Assembly (NCBI GenBank): GCA_002437585.1 | Contig: DJQM01000041.1 | Coordinates: 84,460 to 94,133, forward strand | DNA from: Clostridiales bacterium UBA6386 | GTDB taxonomy: Bacteria; Bacillota; Clostridia; Oscillospirales; Oscillospiraceae | Length of the DNA: 9,674 nt | Direction of reading: 5' to 3' | Shown here: piece by piece, positions 1-7,200 of the stretch | How positions within the stretch are numbered: position 1 is the first letter of the stretch | How the letters are laid out: the number at the start of each line of letters is the position of its first letter | Position numbers and translations under genes: made by a program | Notes under the pieces: generated by a model | Told to the model about the DNA's origin: nothing | What the model saw: the letters and a program-made list of their open reading frames with translations, nothing else | Databases searched by the model: none

Positions 1-26
1 GGGGGCGGCTTTTCGGCAGCGCCCCC
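1..26. repeat. GC-rich hairpin at window edge
   Basis: GGGGGCG at 1-7 pairs with CGCCCCC at 20-26. With one bulged G, two more pairs (CT/AG) leave a loop of about seven bases. No T-tract follows on the plus strand and the left flank is outside the window. It could be the end of a terminator for a gene to the left, or part of a repeat; neither can be decided here. Confidence 0.4.
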
Positions 27-44
27 TAAGCCCGCTTACTTATC

Positions 45-70
45 AATGTTCTTGCCGGAACAAGAACATT
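45..70. repeat. perfect 10-bp inverted repeat
   Basis: AATGTTCTTG (45-54) and CAAGAACATT (61-70) are exact reverse complements around the loop CCGGAA. No run of T follows on either strand, so a classical terminator is unlikely. It lies in a stretch of non-coding repeat debris and may be an operator-like site or part of a dispersed repeat. Confidence 0.55.
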
Positions 71-138
71 GCCCCCGGAGGGATCAGAACTGAAAGTTTC
101 TAGGAGACTTGGAATATAGGAATAGCCTTGCAATTCAC

Positions 139-160
139 GGGACGATGAGGGCATCGTCCC
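139..160. repeat. perfect 9-bp hairpin repeat
   Basis: GGGACGATG (139-147) pairs exactly with CATCGTCCC (152-160) around the loop AGGG. This form (GGGACGATG..CATCGTCCC followed by CTACGG) looks like one of the short dispersed intergenic palindromes of Oscillospiraceae-type genomes. That family attribution is from memory. Confidence 0.5.
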
Positions 161-180
161 CTACGGATTCTATTATGGCT

Positions 181-262
181 TTCGGAATAACGGGGGGATT
201 GTGACCGGAGGGAATCCCTGGAAGGGGTCACACCAGTGTTACAACCACTGGTTCGCAATGAC
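181..262. repeat. variant copy of the ATTGCCACACCAG/CTGGTTCGCAAT repeat
   Basis: This copy shares TTCGGAATA, GGGGGATTG, CACACCAG and CTGGTTCGCAATGAC with the copies at 3776-3813 and 3846-3883, including the upstream TTCGGAATA-GGGGGATTG segment also seen at 3830-3850. It differs by roughly 27 extra bases between ATTG and CACACCAG (about 201-228). The extra stretch begins TGACC and ends GGGGT, so GTGACC (201-206) and GGTCAC (226-231) form an additional outer stem. No gene is seen in 1-457; this repeat, the hairpins at 1-160 and the promoter at 388-416 are what it holds. Confidence 0.6.
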
Positions 263-387
263 AACTCCTATCCGGGTGCTCCGCAAGAACGATACCGAGC
301 GGTACCCAGCAGTCCAACAATAACAGACCAGCCTGCGCACGCGTTGCCCGCCCGGGCACCGGGTCGGAAAAAATTAAGAAAATTTAC

Positions 388-416
388 AAGACAATTCCGG
401 CCTTTTGTGTTATACT
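388..416 (+). promoter_or_regulatory. sigma-A-type promoter for the DUF3810/rsmG unit
   Basis: AAGACA (388-393, 4 of 6 to TTGACA) and TATACT (411-416, 5 of 6 to TATAAT) are 17 bases apart. A TG at 408-409 gives an extended -10. The surrounding AT-rich stretch (366-430) contrasts with the GC-rich neighbourhood. The predicted transcript start, about base 423, leaves a leader of roughly 35 bases before the TTG start at 458. Confidence 0.6.
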
Positions 417-443
417 ATAAAAATCTATGAAACTCTGGGCGAA

Positions 444-450
444 AAGGAGG
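444..450 (+). promoter_or_regulatory. ribosome binding site that sets the TTG start
   Basis: AAGGAGG lies seven bases upstream of TTG at 458. It is the only near-perfect Shine-Dalgarno in the region. No in-frame ATG lies nearer than residue 16, inside the first membrane helix, so the TTG start is preferred. Confidence 0.75.
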
Positions 451-457
451 AATTCCT

Positions 458-1639
458 TTGCGATATTGGTTCGGCTACCTGACCGCCGGAATTTTCGCCG
501 CCATGACCTGGCTGCTGACTCAGTTCGGCGAGCGTTACGCAACATTGGTTGACATGGTCTACCCCTACGTTGTGCGCACCCTCCAGGAATATCTGGCCAA
601 CTGGACAGGCCAGTTTGATTACCCCGTCTGGCAGGCACTGGCGGTGGTGCTGGGAATGCTGATTCTGGCAAGTCTCGTGCTGGTGCTGGTGCTCAAGTGG
701 AACCCCATCCAATGGCTTGGCTGGGTGCTGGCGGTGTTTTCCGGCATTTACCTGCTGCATATGGCCATGTGGGGCATGAATTACTACGCCGGTTCTTTGT
801 CCGACGACATCCGGCTGGAGGTCAGCAGCTATAACTTGGACGAGCTGACGGAAGCCACCGAGTACTACCGGGACAAGGCCAATTCCCTGGCGAAAAAGGT
901 CAGCCGGGACGGCAGCGGCAACGTAACATTCGACTCCTTCGAGGAAATGGCTCAGAAGGCCGGGGAGGGCTTCCATACCCTGACCTATGAAAATCACTAT
1001 CCTGTCTTCGCCGGGTGTACCCTTCCGGTGAAAAAGCTGGGCTGGGCGGACATGTACACCTCCATGGGCATTACCGGCTTCACCTTCGGCATCACCGGCG
1101 AGGCCTGCGTGAACCCCCAGATTCCGGACGTGCTGCTGCCCTTTACCATGTGCCACGAGATGGCCCACCGGATGTGCATCGCCTCCGAGCGGGACGCCAA
1201 CTTCGCGGCCTTCCTGGCCTGCTCCGTTCACTCCGACCCGGATTTCCAGTATTCCGCCTATTTTATGGCCTTCCGATACTGCTATACCGCCCTTGCCAGC
1301 GTGAATACCCAGGCGGCGGCCGCGGCGGCTGCCCGTGTCAAGCAGGGCGTGGGCGATACCCTGCGCACCGACTGGAACGCCTATGACGCTTTCTTCAATC
1401 AGAAGCAGGACACCAAGGCTACCAAGCTGGCGGACACCGTCAACGATACCTATCTGAAAACCAGCGGCGAAAAGGAGGGCGTGGCTTCCTATGCCCAGGT
1501 CTGCGACCTGCTGGTGAACTGGCACATCCAGACCGTGGTGCTGCCCTCCATCACCCAGACGGAGACCCGGTTTGACCCCTACGACGAGACCAAGGTGGAC
1601 TTAAGCGGCATTGTCAACGCGAAGGGGGGCATCGGCTGA
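458..1639 (+). CDS. DUF3810-type membrane protein with HEXXH metalloprotease motif
   Basis: This 393-residue protein starts at TTG behind a strong ribosome binding site. Three hydrophobic segments are visible at about residues 5-22, 58-80 and 86-108. With a cytoplasmic N-terminus, they put the C-terminal two thirds outside the membrane. That part contains MCHEMAHRM, an HEXXH zinc site at H233-E234-H237, followed by ASERDANFAAFLAC, where E244 or D246 could be the third ligand. HEXXH followed by a (E)xxANF stretch is what I recall of the DUF3810 family, which is predicted to be a membrane zinc protease without a well-established substrate. Residues 315-325 are an Ala-rich run. Its stop codon shares one base with the rsmG start, so the two are co-transcribed and probably translationally coupled. 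Family assignment is fairly confident; proteolytic activity is inferred from the motif only. Confidence 0.85.
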   Translation: MRYWFGYLTAGIFAAMTWLLTQFGERYATLVDMVYPYVVRTLQEYLANWTGQFDYPVWQALAVVLGMLILASLVLVLVLKWNPIQWLGWVLAVFSGIYLLHMAMWGMNYYAGSLSDDIRLEVSSYNLDELTEATEYYRDKANSLAKKVSRDGSGNVTFDSFEEMAQKAGEGFHTLTYENHYPVFAGCTLPVKKLGWADMYTSMGITGFTFGITGEACVNPQIPDVLLPFTMCHEMAHRMCIASERDANFAAFLACSVHSDPDFQYSAYFMAFRYCYTALASVNTQAAAAAAARVKQGVGDTLRTDWNAYDAFFNQKQDTKATKLADTVNDTYLKTSGEKEGVASYAQVCDLLVNWHIQTVVLPSITQTETRFDPYDETKVDLSGIVNAKGGIG

Positions 1640-2334
1640 TGGAGAAAACCCTGAAGGAAGGCCTTGCCCGGCTGGGTCTTCATTTGCCGGAAGCGCGGCA
1701 GGAAAAGCTCTGCGCCTTCGCCCGGGCTATGGTAAAGCAGAACGAGGTCATGAACCTGACGGCCATCACCGAGGACACCCAGGTGGCAAAGCTCCATCTG
1801 CTGGACAGCCTGACGGTGCTGTGCTGCGCGGACTTGCGGGGCAAAACGCTCATCGACGTGGGCTGCGGGGCGGGCTTTCCCGGGGTACCCCTGGCCATTG
1901 CCTGCCCGGAGGCGGAAATCACCCTGCTGGATTCCCTGGGCAAGCGGATGAAATGGCTGGAAGAGGTTTTGCCCAGCCTGGGCGTTTCCGCCCGGTGCGT
2001 CACGGCGCGGGCGGAGGAAGCAGTGGCGCAGTGCCGGGAGCAGTATGATTTTGCCGTTTCCCGGGCGGTTGCCCGGCTGAATATTCTGCTGGAGCTGACG
2101 GCTCCCTATGTGAGGGTCGGCGGGGCGGTGCTGGCCATGAAGGGTGCCGCCGCGGAGGAAGAGCTCAGTGAGTGCGCCGGAGCCATCCGGAAGCTGGGGC
2201 TGAAGCTGGAGGACGTGCGCAGGTTCCCCATCGACGGCACCGGCCATGGGGTGATCGTTCTGCGTAAGGTTGCTCCCACCCCGGCACAGTACCCCAGACG
2301 GTACGCCAAAATCAAGCAGTCGCCGCTGAAATGA
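1639..2334 (+). CDS. rsmG: 16S rRNA (guanine(527)-N7)-methyltransferase RsmG
   Basis: RsmG (formerly GidB) transfers a methyl group from S-adenosylmethionine to N7 of G527 in 16S rRNA; loss of this mark gives low-level streptomycin resistance in several bacteria. The 231-residue length fits the family. Visible signatures are MNLTAI (38-43), LLDSL (54-58), the SAM-binding motif IDVGCGAGFPG (72-82) followed by an acidic-tipped strand ITLLDS (94-99), SRAVARL (141-147), and a C-terminal YPRRYAKIKQSPL tail, matching the usual YPRxxGxPxKxPL ending with the Gly-x-Pro step changed. The ATG at 1639 overlaps the upstream stop (TGATG), and a GGGGGG stretch at 1624-1629 may serve as ribosome binding site inside the previous gene. 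In many Firmicutes this gene follows mnmG near oriC; here a DUF3810 gene precedes it instead. Confidence 0.96.
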   Translation: MEKTLKEGLARLGLHLPEARQEKLCAFARAMVKQNEVMNLTAITEDTQVAKLHLLDSLTVLCCADLRGKTLIDVGCGAGFPGVPLAIACPEAEITLLDSLGKRMKWLEEVLPSLGVSARCVTARAEEAVAQCREQYDFAVSRAVARLNILLELTAPYVRVGGAVLAMKGAAAEEELSECAGAIRKLGLKLEDVRRFPIDGTGHGVIVLRKVAPTPAQYPRRYAKIKQSPLK

Positions 2335-2346
2335 CAGAAATGACAC

Positions 2347-2387
2347 ACCCCCCTGGGACAAAGCCGTCCCAGGGGGGTATTCTGTTT
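2347..2387 (+). terminator. rho-independent terminator after rsmG
   Basis: The arms at 2347-2359 and 2366-2378 (ACCCCCCTGGGAC and its exact complement) form a 13-bp GC-rich stem with the six-base loop AAAGCC. The stem begins 13 bases after the rsmG stop codon. The downstream tract TATTCTGTTT is only moderately T-rich. It ends the DUF3810-rsmG transcript and implies that noc has its own promoter. Confidence 0.8.
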
Positions 2388-2477
2388 CCGCAGTGCGAAG
2401 GAGGCTCAGAAGCAATCGCCTGCGACCGTGAGCGGATTTTTTTCGTCCACTTTTCGGTATCAAAGGCGGGAAAGATT

Positions 2478-2564
2478 GCGCAGCCGTTGCCAGCGAAAGC
2501 CGGCTTACGGATGCGGCATATCCCCTTGCGGGTGCATACAGGATTCCGACCTTTCCAGCCTTTG
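2478..2564. repeat. dispersed repeat A, copy 1
   Basis: This stretch aligns with 9459-9545 in the same orientation at about 74 of 88 columns by hand, with two one-base indels. The best shared blocks are GCCGGCTT, CCCCTT, CGGGTGCATAC and GGATTCCGAC. Weaker similarity (TGCGA..C, GCGGGAAA/TGGGAAATA) extends left to about 2411, so the full unit may be about 150 bp. It occupies most of the gap between rsmG and noc. Small ORFs through it have no family features. Role unknown; it behaves like a multi-copy intergenic element. Confidence 0.7.
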
Positions 2565-2701
2565 TCTGAAAACAAAAACTCTCGCTGCCGGCTCTTGCCG
2601 ATTGCGTCAGAGCTTCCCTGGTTTTTCCCGGCGCAAAAAAAGTCGCACGGTTTGTGGGTTCTCCGGGTTTCCTTTCGCCGGATTTCCCCCGGCGCTTGGC
2701 C

Positions 2702-2707
2702 TACAAT
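2702..2707 (+). promoter_or_regulatory. possible -10 element for noc
   Basis: TACAAT sits 33 bases before the noc ATG. No convincing -35 hexamer occurs 15-19 bases upstream; that spot holds instead a small hairpin, CGCCGG (2676-2681) with CCGGCG (2689-2694). Because a terminator ends the upstream transcript, a promoter is needed somewhere in 2380-2739. This is the best candidate, but it is weak. Confidence 0.3.
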
Positions 2708-2739
2708 GAGCATATCAACTTACGCGGGGAGGGCGGAAC

Positions 2740-3522
2740 ATGCAGTGTCAGAAGCTGAAAACCTACATGGAAACCGGTCGGGTGGTTTTTCTGCCTGCCC
2801 AGTCCATACATCCCAACCCGGCTCAGCCCCGGAAGGTCTTCGCCTCCGGCGCGCTGGACGAGCTGGCCGAGTCCATAAGGCTTCACGGCATTTTGCAGCC
2901 CCTGGCCGTCCGCCGTCAGGAAGGGTTTTATGAGCTGATCTCCGGGGAGCGGCGGCTCCGGGCGGCGCAGCTGGCGGGGGTCACGGACATTCCCTGCATT
3001 CTCATGCGGATGGACGATCTGGAATCGGGAATGGCGGCACTGGTGGAAAATTTGCAGCGGCAGGACTTAGACTTCATCGAGGAAGCCCAGGGCATCCGGT
3101 ATCTGATGGAGCGCTTCGGAATGCGGCAGGAGCAGGCTGCCCGGCTGCTGGGAAAAAGCCAGAGCGCGGTGGCCAACAAGCTGCGGCTCCTGCGCCACAG
3201 CCCGGCGGTGCTGGAGGCTCTGCGCTCTGCCGGGCTGACGGAGCGGCACGGCCGGGCACTGCTGCGGCTTTCCGACGAGGAAAGCACCCTGGCGGCCTTG
3301 CGGGAGATCGTCCGGCAGAATATGAGCGTTGCCCAGACCGAGCGGTACATCGACCGGCTGCTGAACGCCCCCAACAGTCGGGGTTCCCGGGCGAATATCG
3401 GGGCATTCCTGAACAATCTGACCCAAAATCTGCAAAAAATTCAGCTGTCCGGGATTCCCGCCGTGTCGGAACGGCGGGAAACGGACAGCCAGATCGTGCT
3501 GACGATCACAATACCGAAGTAG
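2740..3522 (+). CDS. noc: Noc/ParB-family nucleoid occlusion protein
   Basis: This 260-residue protein has full ParB/Spo0J family architecture. The N-terminal CTP-binding domain shows HPNPAQPRKVF (24-34), ELISGERRLRAAQLAG (65-80, the GERRxRA box) and ENLQRQDLDFIEEAQ (103-117). A helix-turn-helix follows at about 128-152 (RQEQAARLLGKSQSAVANKL), then LTERHGRALL (166-175). ANKLRLL plus TERHxRAL favours Noc over chromosomal ParB, which has ANHLRLL and MGHxRAL in the versions I remember. The C-terminal stretch 218-260, ending in TITIPK, resembles clostridial Noc dimerisation tails. Noc binds dispersed sites on DNA and blocks septum assembly over the nucleoid. The start at 2740 has GGGGAGGG six bases upstream. 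The N-terminus (MQCQKLKTYMETGRVV) is short and lacks an obvious amphipathic membrane-binding helix such as that of Bacillus subtilis Noc. A ParB paralogue with another role remains possible. Confidence 0.85.
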   Translation: MQCQKLKTYMETGRVVFLPAQSIHPNPAQPRKVFASGALDELAESIRLHGILQPLAVRRQEGFYELISGERRLRAAQLAGVTDIPCILMRMDDLESGMAALVENLQRQDLDFIEEAQGIRYLMERFGMRQEQAARLLGKSQSAVANKLRLLRHSPAVLEALRSAGLTERHGRALLRLSDEESTLAALREIVRQNMSVAQTERYIDRLLNAPNSRGSRANIGAFLNNLTQNLQKIQLSGIPAVSERRETDSQIVLTITIPK

Positions 3523-3561
3523 GAAAAAAGACTTTTCCAAAGCTACCAAGCAACGCATGTC

Positions 3562-3597
3562 ATTGCGAACCAGTGACCGATGTCACTGGTTCGCAAT
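3562..3597. repeat. perfect palindrome with 16-bp arms (CTGGTTCGCAAT family)
   Basis: ATTGCGAACCAGTGAC (3562-3577) and its exact complement (3582-3597) flank a four-base CGAT loop, giving an uninterrupted 16-bp stem 39 bases after the noc stop. No T-tract follows, so termination would not be classical. The right arm is the same CTGGTTCGCAAT module found at 245-260, 3799-3810 and 3869-3880. Confidence 0.85.
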
Positions 3598-3603
3598 CCG
3601 TTC

Positions 3604-3771
3604 CCCCCCTTGGCTCCCACTCTGGGGGAGCTGTCACGAAGTGACTGAGAGGGTAAAAAACGCCCTCTCCGCCCTTTCAGGGTACCTCTTCCATAGGGAG
3701 AGGCAAGTGGCCCTCATCCGTCTCGCGCTTGCGTGAGACGCGAGCCACCTTCCCCCAAGGGAAGGCAGGGG
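3604..3771. mobile_element. MITE-like element with hairpin ends
   Basis: This non-coding element of about 168 bp has imperfect inverted ends. The left end folds GCTCCC (3613-3618) on GGGAGC (3626-3631), then TCAC/GTGA (3634-3637/3641-3644) before GAGAGGG. The right end folds CCTTCCC (3748-3754) on GGGAAGG (3759-3765), and is preceded by GTCTCGCG/CGTGAGAC (3720-3727/3732-3739, one G-T pair) and ATGAGGG on the other strand. The centre has a CCTCTCC/GGAGAGG stem. GCTGTCACGAAGTGACTGAG next to GAGGGT is a dispersed repeat signature I recall from Oscillospiraceae-type genomes. It encodes no transposase, so any movement would depend on one supplied in trans. Confidence 0.6.
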
Positions 3772-3775
3772 TTAC

Positions 3776-3918
3776 GGATTGCCACACCAGTCTGCGGACT
3801 GGTTCGCAATGACATGCGTGATACGGGGCATTCGGAATATCTGGGGGATTGCCACACCAGCGTGCGCACTGGTTCGCAATGACACCTTCTATTTTGGTAC
3901 ATGCTGGCTCGCAATGAC
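3776..3918. repeat. 70-bp-period repeat: two full and one partial palindromic unit
   Basis: Units at 3776-3813 and 3846-3883 start with GGATTGCCACACCAG and end with ACTGGTTCGCAATGAC, 70 bases apart. A right-hand remnant (ATGCTGGCTCGCAATGAC) lies at 3901-3918. The central bases differ (TCTGCGG versus CGTGCGC), yet each unit keeps a hairpin with one bulge. The linker contains TTCGGAATA as at 181. The minus strand reads as Cys/His/Glu-rich peptides (CHCEP, WQS); these are translations of the repeat, not a gene. The block lies directly downstream of the minus-strand lipoprotein gene, so it could also stabilise or end that transcript. Confidence 0.7.
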
Positions 3919-3943
3919 AGCTTTCTTTTTCCGTCTGCAAAAA

Positions 3944-4288
3944 CTAGAACAGCTCTCTTTGATAGTTAATAGACAGCTCCGGCCAGCCGTTTTTCGCCCC
4001 CCGGAGGACGACGGATTCCGGATCCTCCTCGGTGAAGAACAGCGCCAGGCCATCCTGCCAGGACACCAGGGTAATGCCGTACTGCCGGGCAAGCTTCTCC
4101 GCCTCCGCTTGGGTGTCCGTCAGAGCCATGAGCTGAGGCTCGCCGGTTCCGGTGGTCTCCGGAACCGACGGGGCGGGAGCCGTAGGCTGGGTGATGGCAG
4201 TGGTTTCCGTCGGCTCCGGCCTTGCATCACCGGCGCAGCCGGAAAGAAGGATCGCCGTCAGGCTCAGAAGAATGGGAAAAAGCCGCAT
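3944..4288 (-). CDS. lipoprotein with stand-alone subtilase-propeptide-like domain
   Basis: This 114-residue protein starts at ATG 4288, sharing one base with the protease stop codon and six bases after GGAGGG; a longer reading in the same frame would run inside the protease gene and is rejected. A signal peptide with lipobox LLSGC puts the lipid-carrying Cys at 18. Residues 19-51 are a Thr/Pro/Glu linker (PTETT, PETTG). Residues 52-112 align with the propeptide region of the neighbouring protease (165-227): without gaps, A63-EKLARQYGITLVSWQDG against A176-EIYAAAFSAELLSWQEG, and after a two-residue shift WPELSINY against LPAAYPNH. The predicted strand-helix-strand-helix-strand order fits the I9-type prodomain fold. 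Free I9-like domains are known as inhibitors of subtilases and as folding helpers. I infer that this one, tethered outside the membrane, acts on the neighbouring protease. Lipoprotein status is quite sure; the inhibitor role is inference. Confidence 0.8.
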   Translation of the reverse strand: MRLFPILLSLTAILLSGCAGDARPEPTETTAITQPTAPAPSVPETTGTGEPQLMALTDTQAEAEKLARQYGITLVSWQDGLALFFTEEDPESVVLRGAKNGWPELSINYQRELF

Positions 4289-7200
4289 CAGAATCCCTCC
4301 TTTTTCGGCGTGCTGCGCACGGTGAAGGTGCAGGAACGGTTGGTGCCGTCGGTGGTTTTGACGGTGATCTTCGCCGTTCCGATCTGGGTGGAATAAATCC
4401 GCAGGCTGTACCAGCCGTCCTTGCCCAGGCTGCATCCGGTGGGGTAATTGCCGGAGACGCTGGCCACCTTGGGATTGCTGCTGGTGATAAGGAAATTGCT
4501 TGCGTCGTAGTATACCCAGTCATTCTTCACCTTGATTTTTTTGGCCTCGCTGTACTGGTCGCTGTAGAAGACTATCTCCCTCGTTCCGCCCGGTTCAATG
4601 CCAATGGTTTTCCGGTTCGTCGGCACAGACAGCTTCGTGGCCGGGGGTACCAGCAGATAAGTAGCAGTGGCGGAAGCACCGCTCAGATCCTGGGATTGGG
4701 CGATCACCGTCAGTTCCAGGTTCTTCCCCGCCTCGATGTAGTTGCGAATGAGACTCGAAGCATTTGCGCGGATACTCAGCCGACCGCTGGTGGTAAGACC
4801 AATATATCTGGAAAAATCTGCTGTTAGATTCCAGCTCTCCGAATCCTTTCTTGCCCAGAGTTCCCAGCTCCAGGTAATCTTCTGATTGGTGGGCTTGCCG
4901 TAGGTTTCGGCGAAAGTCACCTTGTGTCTGACGGATTTTCCCGCCGCCAGCAGCGGATAGAAGGTCAGCATTCTTCCCAGGGGCGCGGAGCTTCCCAGGG
5001 CGATGGTGGACACGGGATTTGTCACCTTCACGGTAACGGTCTGCTTTTTGCCGGAGCCGTCCTGGGCGGCGGCGGTGATTTTCGCCGTACCGGCCTTGTG
5101 CGCCTGGACAAAGCCGTCCTCTGTCACGGAGACAACGGAAGGGTTGCTGCTGCTCCACTGAATACAACCCGCGTTATCCAGATAGCCTCCCTTGGCATCC
5201 AGGGGATCGGCCCCCAGGGAAACGCAGTCCTTCCGCTTGGAATACTCCCCCGGCTGCACGCTGTACAGGCTCAGGCCGGTGAGATTGCCCTTCCGGTCAT
5301 AGCTTTCCGAAAGGGGGGCATAGCCCGTTTCCCCGGCAAGGTAGGTGTGGACACTGGCGCATTTGGGAGCCACGGTCAGGATGTATTCCGCTCCCACGCC
5401 GCCGCCTGCCGGAGGCTGAGCGGAAATGATGATGGTCTCCCCCACCGCCGCGTCCTTGGGAACGTAGAGCTTTCCGTTCGTGATCCGGGTACCCGCCGGC
5501 CCGTCGACCACCGACCAGGTGAGCCGGTTCACTGCCCCCTTGGGGGACACCTGGGCTTTGAGGGCAGCACTGGTGCCGGGTGCCATGGAGGCAAGGCCGG
5601 TGATGGTCAGGCCTTCCACCCCCTGGGCGACCGTAACGGTGCATTTGGCGGTTTTTCCGCTGCCGTCCAAGGCCTTGCAGGTGATGGTAGTGCTTCCCTT
5701 GGCCAGAGCGGTAATTACGCCGTCCGCCGCGGTGGCCACCTGGGGCTTACTGCTGCTCCAGAGTACCTCCGGGGAAAGCGGATTTCCCTTGGAATCCAGC
5801 ATAGTGACCGTCAGAGCGGCGGTATTTCCGGTATAGCAGCTGATTTTCGCAGCGGAAAGGCTGATTTTCGCCACCGGGTTCAGTGCCTTCACCGTCACCC
5901 GGAAGATTGATGAGTAAATCTGGCGATTTTTGGAGATGGCTATCAACTCCACCCATCCCTCGTCCCCGGCGGAAAGCTTGGGGGTGGTGAGCTTGCCGGT
6001 GGAAGCGTTAATGGAAGCCTTGGCCATGTTGTCCGACCGGTCGGTAAGGTGCCAGGTCACGGCCTGCTCCACCGGAGCCTCCGGGTTCAGGCCTGTGACC
6101 TTCGCCCGGAATTCCCCGGTCTTCCCCGCCAGCAGCTCCGTTGGGCCGGAAACGGTGACGCTTCCGATTTCCGTGTCCTTGCCCACCTGAATCCGGCAGG
6201 TGAGGACGCTGCCCGCCATGCCCAGACCGTTTACGGCCATGGCCTTCACCGTCAGGGTCTGCCCGGCGTAGGGGGTCAGGGAAATGGGCGCATTGTACCG
6301 CTGGCCGGAAGTCACCTTCCCCTCCCGGATGCCGGGGGTTTTGCCGTCCAGGGTGTAGAGAAGGTAGTCGTCTTCCGTGCCGCCGGTCAGGCGCAGCTGG
6401 CCGTCCCAAGAGGCGGACAGGGTGCCGCCGGTGGACTGGCTCAGCACTTCGCCGGTCTTAGCATCCCAAATTTCCGCCGCCGGGGTACCGGGCTTTTCCG
6501 ACAGAGCCGCCGCGGCGTTGACGATGCCCGCTCCCAGATTGCTGCCGCCCTTGGTGGCCGTGGCCTTCAGCCGGGCGGTGATCTGGGCGGGGGTGGCCTC
6601 CGGGTGGACGCTCTGGTACAGGGCGGCAACCCCCGCTACCACCGGGGAAGCCATGGAGGTTCCGCTTTTACGCCAATAGCGGGGGGTGGTATGGGTCGAC
6701 CAGATGACCGCTCCCGGTGCGGCCACATCCGCCCAGGTTCCGTAGGTGGAGCCGGAAGCCCGGCTGCCGGTGCGGTCAACGGACACCACGCCGATGACGT
6801 TGTCGTAGCCCGCCGGGTAATTCAGGCAGTTGGTGCCGTCGTTGCCCATGGCCGCCACTACAGTGACCCCGGCTTCCGTGGCTTCGTTGACGGCCTTCTG
6901 AAAAACCGCGCTGTAGCCCGGGCCGCCAAGGCTGATGTTTACAATCTGCGCGCCGGCTTCGACGGCGGCCTGCAGTCCGCAAATCAGCTTGGAATCCGTG
7001 CTGCTGCCCTGATCGTTCGTGATCCGCAGACTGAGCAGCCTTACTCCCGGGGCGATGCCCGCGCCGCCCACGCCGTTGCCCATGGCCGCGCCGATAATGC
7101 CCGCCACATGGGTGCCGTGACCGATGGCATCGTCCAGTCCCAGAGAGTCGCCTTGATAGGATACCTCCATCCGCGTCACATTCGGCAAATCCTCATGGCC

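Noticed and set aside
45..110. Similarity of window start (ACATTGCC..GGAGGG) to 9609-9626
   Set aside because: The shared words are short and need a large gap; not enough to call a repeat pair.
425..1525. Minus-strand ORF of 366 codons opposite the DUF3810 gene
   Set aside because: It has His/Gly-rich low-complexity composition without motifs, whereas the plus strand has membrane helices, an HEXXH site and a ribosome binding site.
2331..2933. Plus-strand ORF of 200 codons running from rsmG into noc
   Set aside because: It crosses a terminator and a dispersed repeat, overlaps the noc start in another frame, and has no family features.
3522..3538. GGAAAA/TTTTCC hairpin right after noc as a terminator
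   Set aside because: The stem is six AT-rich pairs without a following T-tract; too weak to call.
3677..3940. Minus-strand ORF rich in CHCEP and WQS motifs
   Set aside because: It is a translation of the dispersed palindromic repeats and the MITE-like element, with no consistent start signal; such ORFs are common false calls in repeat-rich Clostridia.
3523..3943. Possible CRISPR array
   Set aside because: The repeats are palindromic units of unequal spacing and differing type, with only two full 70-bp-spaced copies and no unique spacers of constant size or cas genes.
4289..4435. Upstream extension of the lipoprotein reading frame
   Set aside because: It lies inside the protease gene, lacks a signal peptide and a ribosome binding site; the ATG at 4288 gives both a lipobox and a strong ribosome binding site.
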